From Panagrolaimus kolymaensis (taxonomy: Eukaryota; Nematoda; Chromadorea; Rhabditida; Panagrolaimidae): 64,000 bases of DNA. This document shows, one piece after another, positions 55,865-64,000 of the stretch. Both the position numbers and the translations under genes were made by a program. Within the stretch, counting starts at the first letter, position 1. Every line of letters starts with the position of its first letter. The notes below the pieces were generated by a model that saw nothing but the letters and a program-made list of their open reading frames with translations, had not been told where the DNA came from and did no database searches. The stretch spans positions 1,984,001 through 2,048,000 of the forward strand of contig JAJQJQ010000005.1 in NCBI GenBank assembly GCA_028622995.1, in the 5' to 3' direction.

Positions 55865-56644
55865 ATAAATAATTTGAAACAGCTGTGATAGCTTCTTATG
55901 AAATGAGAATCAACGAAATTGAAAGTGGAACTCCATATTTTTGGTTTCATCTTTTCCAAATTTTGATATTGAAACGGGTTTACTATATTACTAATAAAAG
56001 CCAGTTGTTATTTTTTTCAAATATTTTAAATATTAATTTTCTAAATTCATTCCAAAAAATATTTTGTTCATTCGCGGGCCAATCTTTTCATTTGTATACG
56101 GTATTTAGTGTTTTGATAGTCTCTGTTTTATGGGTCCAATATCCTTTTATTTTTATCGTTTACTTTGTTCTTTTCCTAATTTACAAATTTGATAATAGCA
56201 ATAAATAGTTAATAATTTTATTTAAATAAAACTTAATAATAAAAATATTCTTTAATTTATGGAAACAAAGATTTCTAAAAAAATTGTAAGCAAACGCACA
56301 AACAAACAGACAATCGGTATCGTAACCGTAAATGTTAACATTGAAATCATCAATCGCATCGATAGTAAGGAAAATGTATATCTTCATTCATTCAGGGTTG
56401 TTGAAAAGCTTTTGAATTGAAAAAATAATATTAGGAATGTCCATTGTAAATTTGTGTAATTTCAAATGCATTATTTCTTTACGCGAAAAAATCAAAAGCG
56501 GGAGTTTCATTTTTTGCTTCCTTTTTTTGTGCCGCAACAACGACAGTTTCTTCAACCTTTGCCTTGGCAAATTACCAATTTTTTGTTATTACATAAACCC
56601 ATAGTATTATTTTATAATATTATCTTTAAAAGAACCAGAAAAAT
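55865..56644. other. Intergenic, nothing recognised
   Basis: 3' flank of the P4-ATPase gene and upstream region of the coiled-coil gene. The open frame around 55885-56208 shows no splice or family support. Confidence 0.4.
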
Positions 56645-59559
56645 ATGTCGTAAGTTTTTAATAATTGTGTCGATCTTCTTTAATCAACTACTTTTGCAGG
56701 ATCCTTGAAGATTCCGAAGATCTCACAAGTGAAATAACTCCAACTTTTATAAGGAAGTGTAAGTTATTATTTCTATTTTTATCTTTAATAAACTCCAAAC
56801 ATTTTAGTAAAACGACAAGTCCATCATAAAGAAGCTATTCGAGATGAACTAATTGATAAACTTGAAACAGAAATCTTGATACTTCGAAGAATCATGCCTC
56901 GCTTGAAAAACGCTCAAGGCAAAGATGTCACAAATCAATTCATTCTATTAACACAAACTTTGGAGCAAAGAAATAGTGAAATTGAATTATTAAAGTATCA
57001 TTTGGAAGAAAAGCAACAAGATCATCTAAAAGAAAAAACTCAAATTCAAAAAGAACATAGCACTAAAATCGATGAATATACCAAAAAGCTTCAAAGTTTT
57101 CGTGAAGATTATGAAAGTTCGATTCAATCAAATGCTGTTGGAGCCGCTGGTGATTCTGGAAGAGCAACGTTAGAAATGAATTTGGAACAAGCGAAGAAAC
57201 TTCTAGCTGCTGAATATGATGCTCAAATAGAAAAACTTGTAGCTGAAATGAATGCATTGCGATCGGATGTTGATAGAATTACAGCTGAAAACGAAGCTCT
57301 TCATAATGAAAATGAAAACCTCACTGCTAAAATTGAAGACTTGGAAGAACAAGAAAATACTGAAGTTAACTATCAACAACAAATTGATGGCATGAAAGCT
57401 GAATACGAGGAAGAAGTGAAGAAAAGAAATAAAGCTATCAAAGCCATGAACAAGCTTATTCCGGTATGTTTGACTTTACTGCAACAAAGAATACTTATAA
57501 TAAACCCTTTTTAGGATGGTCTCGTTGATGCAATGAATGGAAGACATCTCAAAGGCAAAGGATTACTTGTGCAAAGACTTAAAGCTGATTTGAAACTTTT
57601 GAATCGTGACTGGGAACAAAATGAGATACTTCAAAATGAAATACAAAAGCTTATCGATGAGCCACACTATCCAGGAGACACCATTTCTGAAGTAAATAGT
57701 CAGGTTGATACTTTAGCTTTTAAATAACTTCATAATCGTTTCTGTTTCAGCTTGCTCAACAACGTATGGATTTGGAAGAACAAATAAGTGGAAGCTCTTC
57801 ATCTTCATCGTTAACTGTGTCTTCGCAAAGTGATATTCGAAATACATCAGCCAAAGAAGTTCACGAAGCTGTAATCCATATTTCAACCATCAAAGGAATT
57901 CTCGAACCTCTCATTGCTGAATTGAAGCGAATTCCTAAATTTTTTGAAGAGAAATTGTCAGGGCTTGGATTATCTGAAAATGAGCAATTCAATAGAATCC
58001 TTCGGCAAATCTCCGACTTTACCATGGATTTGGATGCAACTTTTCATGATGTTACTGGAGTTTTGGGCGACTTGGAAGAAATAGAACGAAGTATCATCTC
58101 AAATATTTTTAATCCTCCAAAAGTTTTCCATGAACATGTTACTGATGAATCGCTGAGAAAAGAAGTGTACAATCTCCGAACAACTTTGAATAGTGAAATT
58201 ACTTTGAAAGAAGCATTCATGCATGAAAAAAATGAAGCTTTAGAAGAAGTTCAAAAATATGTTAAAAAGGTTCAAGAGCTGGTGGATGAAAAAATGTCAC
58301 TTCAACGAGATTTGAAAGAACTTGAAGATGATTTCAATATTCTCAAAGAAAAATATGAAAATGACTCAAACAGCGTTTTGATTGATGATTATGAAAAGGT
58401 TAGAAAATATTTGAAGGAAGCAAGAGATTCTCTGGCTGTGAAAGATGATGAACTTCGTATTTTTCAAAATCAACTTATGGCATATCAAAAAGCTGTAAGT
58501 TTTGTTTTACCTCTTTCAAAGCTAGTCTTATTCCCTTATTTCAGCTTATTGAAGCTGAACAAAAGTTTAATGATGCTGAAACGTTTGCAACACAAAAGAT
58601 CGATGAAATGGATGAAGTAATTGAACACTATAAAAAGCTGGAATCTGAAATGGATGCTAAAACCAATGAGCTAAAAGACGTCGATGAGAAGTTCCAATTG
58701 GTTAAGAATGAACATCAAAAATGTGCTGGTTTAATCAATTCATTGAAACAAGAAAAGGCTGCGTTAATGAAAGCTGATAAAAATCCAGCAAATGTTTGTG
58801 GCGAAGATTCTCAACATGAAGCTTATCTTTATGCATTGTTGGTTAAAATAAGTAATTAGTAAGTTTTTTATTGCCTCATTTTTTAATAATAAAACGTTGT
58901 TTTTCAGTGATGATCCAAATCCCATTGAACGTCCAAAAAGTTTTCCTGAGCATGCTCATAAAGCTTTTATGGATTTGATCGAAAATACCTCACCTCATGT
59001 GGCTGAACGCTTTGATTATGCTTATAAGAAACTGGAAAATATAAAGAATTCACGTGAAAACGAGTAAATTTTATTATTACATTTTACCATATTTTTAAAG
59101 TTCCTCATGTTCTCATTTTAGTACATTATCGGATGTTTCAAATATTAGTAATGTTTCGCTTTCAAGCTGTCTTGCAAACACGATGAAAATAACTGCTGAT
59201 GAATTTACACGATGTCGAGGTACCGCAAATGAAATTATTCAAGAAATCAAAGATGTTGTCGAAAAAAAGGTTTGTTAATTTACGCTTGCATTTCTTTTAC
59301 AATAACATAATTTTTTTTTCTTCAGAAAACACTAAATTATAAAAACTTGATTGATAAAATTCGACAACTTAGAAACTTTTTACATCTTGCTGGAAAATAT
59401 TTTGCATCAAAGAAAGTGAAAATTGATGAAGGAAAAAATTTAACAGAATTCATCGAAGAACTTGATAAAATTCATGATGTTTTGGATGATGCAAAAGTGG
59501 CTTCAAAAGTGTTAGATGCTGATCAAATAAATGCTAAAGGAAAAGAATATTTTTGTTGA
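56645..59559 (+). CDS. Long coiled-coil protein, function not recognised
   Basis: About 836 aa from nine exons, rich in Glu, Lys, Leu and Gln in heptad patterns. The first coding exon appears to be only ATGTC (56645-56649), closed upstream by an in-frame stop, joining to 56700 to give MSILEDSEDLTSEI. Coiled-coil runs cover most of residues 20-220 (for example LETEILILRRIMPRL) and 440-600; between them is a Ser-rich stretch (GSSSSSSLTVSSQSD) and a helical part. The central piece DGLVDAMNGRHLKGKGLLVQ and the C-terminal GKNLTEFIEELDKIHDVLDD may be family-specific. There is no signal peptide, membrane segment or nuclear signal. A cytoskeletal or scaffold role is plausible but not shown. Confidence 0.8.
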
Positions 59560-59949
59560 TTTTTTGATTTGTTTTTGATTAAATACATATTTGCTTGTAA
59601 ATATTGAAATAAAACTGTGAAATATTTTTATTGTTGGATTTATTGTTTGAACATACCTAATGCAGAAAAATGAGGGATTGAATGCCCAAAAGTTTGAGGC
59701 ACTTTGCCATTTATCGAGCGCAATAATGCATTTTCAAAAAAAGACGAAAAGGAGAAATCATTTTCCCGCGTAAATTGTTTTCGAAGCCTTCAGCCTTTTT
59801 TCTAACAAAACTTTTTTTGTTGTTTTTGCTTGTTGCTTTGCTTTTTTTGGAGTTTGATCTATGTTTTTTTATTTATTAATATTACCAGCAAAGACCCTTT
59901 CTGCGTGGTTCCCAAACACAACCCCTTTTTTAATATTCAACTTTTTTAG
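59560..59949. other. Intergenic upstream of the 59950 gene
   Basis: 390 bp spacer with AATAAA for the coiled-coil gene near 59608 and an E2F-like motif at 59761-59770. Nothing else recognised. Confidence 0.45.
59761..59770 (+). promoter_or_regulatory. E2F-like motif
   Basis: TTTTCCCGCG fits the consensus TTTSSCGC and lies 180 bp before the start codon of the gene at 59950, which would suit cell-cycle-linked expression. Confidence 0.4.
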
Positions 59950-61826
59950 ATGGAAGAAATAAGGCCACCAAAGCAATTTTGCCTCTTCAAACATGGTCAT
60001 CATGATCCACATGGATGGAAATCAAGGAATATATGCAATGCTTATTTCAAAGATGGTAAAGTCGCTCTACGATGTCCGCTGTATAAATCGCGATGTGAGA
60101 ATTTAACTCTAGTCATCAACAAAATTCGAATGAACGACGTGGACTACGATGAAACATGGAAAACTTCTCCGTCATTTATGGATTCAAATATTCCAAAAGC
60201 ATTCCTTCGTCGAAATACTTTGAAAGTTCGCCTTGCTCGTCCGATTTACAACCAAAAGAAAAATGATTTTGTGGAACTTCTTCGAACAAATCCTCAACAA
60301 GTTCGAACTAAGAAATATGTTGATTGGGTTAGATTTTCTAATCATTTAGAATCTCTTCATGGTTATAGTAAGTTTGGATAACTTTTTTGACAACTAATTC
60401 TTTTATTGCTTTTTCAGATACCGATGATATCATTACATATGCTCCTGATCCTTTTGCCTCAACATCAGCTGCCCTTGTTCCAAGGACTTCACAATCATAT
60501 GCTCCTTTTCAACAAAATCCTTCTCGAGCTCCTTCTCGTCAATCTCAATTCTACCAACCGCAATCATTTGCGCGTCCGCAACAAATTTTATCTCGTGCTC
60601 CATCGGTTCAATCTCAAATTCCCGAACAACATTTATTTGCTTATCCACAACGAATAATTTCTTCTCGTGCTCCGTCGCGTATAGCTGAACTTCAACAAAG
60701 ACAATTGCTTGCTCCTCCACAACAAAGGATTGCTTCTCCACAACAAAGGCCACTAGCTGCTCCAATACTTCAATCTCAAATCGATCAAAGAAGACAGCCA
60801 CTTATTCCTGCTCAACAAAGATCTTATTCAGCTCTTCCATCTCGTCAAGTTCAAAAACCTAAAGCAATACAACCACCACCTCCTTTAAAACCTTCAAGAG
60901 AAATAGTTTTATTTGATACGAATACTCCTCCACGAAAAAATAACAACAAAAAATCACGTATGTTTTATCATTAATGTTTTGTTAAACTTTTCTTTTAATT
61001 TTAGGATATGAAGGTCTAGAACTTGAACCATATGCACGTCCTCCATCACGTTTTGCTGCCATTCAAGCAGCTGAAATAGAACCAACTCCGAGTATTGATG
61101 AGCTATTATCTTTTGGCAGAACTCCATCGATTATTAGCTCGTTTTTGAGTGATGTTAATGAAAATGCTTTGATGAGATCCTTTTACACTCGATATCATAT
61201 CAACCATTTGGATGCTGCTGAAGATGAAAGAGTATGTTTTACTTTTGTATTAGCTTTAAATTTACATTATGATTTTTTAGGATTTCAAAGACATTTATGA
61301 ACTATCGCGATCTGATCTTGTAAATCAATCAATTGCAAATCCTCCACCAAATGGCTTGAAATTTCGAGAATATACTGAAGATGAATTTCAACGAATGCGT
61401 CCATCAACAAAGAAGTTATTACGCGAATGGAAAGAAAGTTTGGCTCCAGCATTTTATGATGATTATGATAGTGATGTTGAATCTGGTTATGAAGATGATG
61501 GAGAAGAAGCATATGAAACTTGGAATCGATATGTTCAAGAAGCAAAGATGAAATCAAGGAAGCGTCATCGTTCAACCAAACCATCATTACAAAATACTTC
61601 AACAGCAAACGAATCTTCAATTATGGTGCAAAAAACTGTTACAACTACGAAGCGTAATCGTACAACAATGCCATCATCAAATTTCAATACTCCAGCGCCA
61701 AATAAATCTTCAACTATTTTGAAAACTCCATCAACCGTTGAACTTTTCAAAAGAATCAATAGCTCATCCGAAACTCCAGTACGACGTTCACCAAGAAATT
61801 TGAAAGCTGTTTGTTACAGATATTAG
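59950..61826 (+). CDS. Unrecognised basic, largely disordered protein (possibly nuclear)
   Basis: Four exons, about 578 aa. The ATG at 59950 directly follows TTTTTTAG, a likely spliced-leader acceptor. The first 140 residues look folded: FCLFKHGHHDPHGW, then NICNAYFKDGKVALRCPLYK and CENLTLVINKIRM; the spaced Cys and His residues could bind zinc. Residues 150-320 are Gln, Pro and Ser repeats with SRAPSRQSQ and SRAPSVQSQ. A third part has LLSFGRTPSIISSFLSDV, an acidic patch (YDSDVESGYEDDGEEAYE) and basic runs (KMKSRKRHRS). The C terminus is ETPVRRSPRNLKAVCYRY. I do not recognise the family. Basic runs and SP/TP sites point to a nuclear, perhaps cell-cycle-regulated protein; this is inference. 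Confidence 0.78.
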
Positions 61827-63108
61827 AACTTCATTTTTTGTTTGTATTTTGTTATCGTTGATTGAAAAATTGTAGCATTTGTGTAATGTCTGATTTTGTA
61901 ATGCTTTTTTTTTAAATTGTTTATTGGTGTTTTTTTGCTCATATTTTTGTCATGTTTTTTCCATTTTTTAAATAAAAGTTTTTTGTTTCGTAAATTGTTT
62001 ATTGGAGAAGCAAATTGGAAGGTTTTTGAGTTCACCCATGGGTGGATGATACTGTTTTTGAATGAAGAATGTAAAAGTTGTTATGAATTGGATCGAGGAG
62101 GATGGATGGGAGGAGTACCAAATACCTAATGAGGAAACGCCTAATAATGAAACTCTGTCATTTGAGGGTTTTATACGTATGAAACTTTCAGAATAGGATA
62201 ATTTAAGGCGGATTAATGTTTCCATCCAACCATCTATGTTTAGCCATGGGTTGGCTGATGTCGAATAAGGCAAAAAAAATAAGAAAAAAATAATTTTTTT
62301 TTTGCAAAAAGTCCTCGGTTCAAATTTGACCGGCCGCTTAGTCTGAGAAAACCGGATCCTAAGATCGGGTTTTTCCAGTGTTCTGATTTATCCAAGATAT
62401 TTAAGGTAAACCCTCGGTTCAGTAAACACCAGCTGTAGGTTTGCGACAACCTCATAGTTAACATTACAACTACGAATAAGTGGGACGTTACCATTTCCGA
62501 AGAATTGGCTAACAGTGAACCACAAACACTGTGAGAAATTCAAATTCTTTAGAATTTCTCTTAACTTTTTATTCGTAGTTGAAGCCGGCTTGCAAACTTG
62601 GCGTTTACAAGTGCTCGCCACAACACCTGGCGACCACTCACATTTTTAATTCAAAAGAAAAGAAAGAGAATGTTTTCGCTCAAATTTTTCGCTGTTTTTG
62701 GGAGCGATTTTTTTTTTTTGAAAGTTAGATTCTTCGATGGTATTTAATAAATTTTTATTTTTTAACAAAACAATTTTACACATAAATATAAGAAAATTAT
62801 TATTCAACATTTTAAGGCATTTCAAAAAATTTTAAAATGAAAAAAAGAGACGCGTTTTAGTTTTTTTTTATTCTTTAGGCAAGAGACATAATATAAAAGA
62901 GTTTTAAGGCAAGAAGAAACAATACCAAAAAAATGTTAAAAATTAAAACAATGGAAAGTACAAAAATATTAGATGAGCATCATTTCATTGGAATTACATA
63001 TGTATTTTAAAAATGGATCAAGCAGTTAATAGGAAAGTTGTAACTGCAAGCCTTAAAGCGAAACGCGAATAATTATAACGCGATGAGGTTACTTTTTAAA
63101 ATGGAAGA
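61827..63108. other. Intergenic region with a hairpin-dense block
   Basis: 1.28 kb without a supported gene. It holds a 12 bp palindrome CACCCATGGGTG (62033-62044) and a GC-richer, hairpin-rich block at 62310-62640; the rest is AT-rich. Confidence 0.5.
62467..62581. repeat. Nested inverted repeats: 13 bp outer stem with three inner hairpins
   Basis: CAACTACGAATAA at 62467-62479 is the exact reverse complement of 62569-62581. Inside lie three hairpins: 62491-62508 (CCATTTC/GAATTGG, one mismatch, loop CGAA), 62512-62532 (ACAGTG/CACTGT) and 62533-62560 (GAGAAATTC/GAATTTCTC, loop of 10). A transcript could fold into a multi-branched structure of 115 nt. It may be a non-coding RNA or part of an LTR or transposon; neither is shown. 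Confidence 0.6.
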
Positions 63109-64000
63109 CTAATAAAATTTATGTACCAATGTTTTTCTTGATTTAATAAGAAAAACTAAAACCACGACAGAGAAAAATAGGATGAATAAGAGTACAGCAT
63201 AAAAACCAAAAAGTGGAACACAAATTTTATCATTAAATTTGGGGAAGCTATTCTCATCGGTGTCAGAATATAGCTGTTTTGATGCAGATGTGGGATTGAG
63301 ATATTGATCATTGGGATCAAGATGATCATCCATAATTAAGAGTTCAGGGGATTGAATATCAAAATTAACATTTGGTGGCGAATGTCTTTGAAGACGATTG
63401 CCTGATTTTGCTGTTGCTGCTGAATTTTTATTACCTTTTTTAAGAATTTGAATAGTTTGAGTTGTTGTTGTTGGAGAAGATGATGTTGTGGAACTTGCTG
63501 TCGTTGTGGTTGTAGTAGTAGCAGGTGAAGTAGCGGAAGAAGCTTTAAATGTTTCATCATCTTCAACTTCTCCTGAACCTTCTTCATCAATCAAAGGCAA
63601 AACACGGGGTCGTGGAAAATCAAGAGGCATGCTTGGAGTTGCAAAGGCTTTAGTTCTCAATAAATGAACTGTGGAAGTTGCGGATGCTGAGGTTATGGTA
63701 GCCGAAGTTGGAATGAGTCCTTCCTTTTCAAGATCAACATCAATTTCATTAGTTGAAGAAGCAGCTTTATCAGAATTGCATCTGGGAGGCTAAAAATAAA
63801 GAGGACAGGTTTTATTTTTGTTAAATAAATTGCACTCTTTGATTTTAAGATTCTAACTAAAAAAGCTAAATGAAAAATATTTAGCTTACCATAATTTCTG
63901 AGCAATCATTATTTTTTGAGCATAATTGAATTTGACAATTAAATCTCATTTGTGGACGATCAGGAAAGATAAAAGCTGGGGATTCAACCATGGCTGTAGT
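63109..64000 (-). CDS. ZP-domain transmembrane protein, 5' part outside window
   Basis: Two exons are visible (63890-64000 and 63109-63790), about 264 codons. The upstream exon has the end of a zona pellucida domain: PAFIFPDRPQMRFNCQIQLC, then a cysteine pair and, after the intron, PPRC. ZP proteins polymerise in extracellular matrix such as cuticle, alae or sensory-organ sheaths. After the ZP domain comes a long Ser/Thr-rich linker, probably O-glycosylated (ATSPATTTTTTTASSTTSSS), preceded by an acidic Ser-Gly site (IDEEGSGEVEDDE). A single membrane segment (FYAVLLFILFFSVVVLVFLI) and a short basic tail (KSRKTLVHKFY) close the protein. The frame is open to the right edge, so the start and most of the ZP domain lie outside. 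Confidence 0.85.

Noticed and set aside
55885..56208. Additional 3' exon or frame after the P4-ATPase stop
   Set aside because: No acceptor keeps the frame and the residues do not resemble flippase C termini.
62252..62327. tRNA-like A box (TGGCTGATGTCG) and B box (GGTTCAAATTT)
   Set aside because: Boxes are poor matches and a long T run between them would end polymerase III transcription; no cloverleaf with acceptor stem forms.
62240..62621. Overlapping minus-strand open frames in the hairpin block
   Set aside because: No domain, no start context, no splice support; inverted repeats explain the lack of stops.

Overview
The window looks like nuclear DNA of a nematode, and probably not Caenorhabditis. 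The evidence is a very AT-rich background, many introns of about 45-70 bp with acceptors of the form TTTTTAG (less often TTTCAG), several start codons placed directly after such an acceptor (as expected for spliced-leader trans-splicing), and gene families familiar from worms: a BRE-4 glycosyltransferase, an EGO-1/RRF-type RNA-dependent RNA polymerase, a DUF229 sulfatase-like protein, a MARVEL protein, a ZP protein and an intron-bearing histone H3. About twenty protein-coding genes can be supported. Exon joins were worked out by hand from reading frame and splice signals.

Layout, left to right. 1-6240 (+) is a tight cluster: the TFIIH subunit p52 gene (5' end outside the window), an unrecognised gene, and a SPATA20-like thioredoxin-domain gene. 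6241-7617 holds a fold-back MITE. 7618-9747 (+) is a divergent Cys-loop-family receptor. 10352-12184 (-) is bre-4. 13317-14113 (+) is mitochondrial bL20, convergent with WDR33/pfs-2 at 14291-17019 (-). 17715-18911 (+) is a membrane-anchored RING protein, followed by a cysteine synthase at 19042-20308 (-). 21137-27571 (-) is a two-exon MARVEL gene whose 5.9 kb intron contains, on the other strand, a TCERG1/tcer-1 gene, a hAT-type MITE and a histone H3 variant. 30244-35754 (-) is the RdRP. 36585-40599 (-) is a DUF229 gene interrupted in its last exon by a 1.67 kb non-autonomous LTR element. 40799-41625 (-) is APC11 and 41910-44622 (+) is DNA ligase IV, sharing a 284 bp divergent promoter. 47427-55864 (+) is a class V P4-ATPase (ATP10 type) with two opposite-strand genes inside its introns: an ITPase and a two-module F-box-like protein. 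56645-59559 (+) is a coiled-coil protein. 59950-61826 (+) is an unrecognised basic, disordered protein. 62310-62640 is a hairpin-dense non-coding block. The window ends inside a ZP-domain gene (-).

The genes do not form one pathway. Most are single-copy housekeeping genes: transcription and DNA repair, mRNA 3' processing, mitochondrial translation, cell cycle, nucleotide sanitation and lipid flipping. The most unusual aspects are structural: three antisense genes or gene groups nested in introns, a very recent LTR insertion into a coding exon, two MITEs with readable insertion footprints, a histone H3 changed around K27/S28, and a receptor without its signature disulfide loop.
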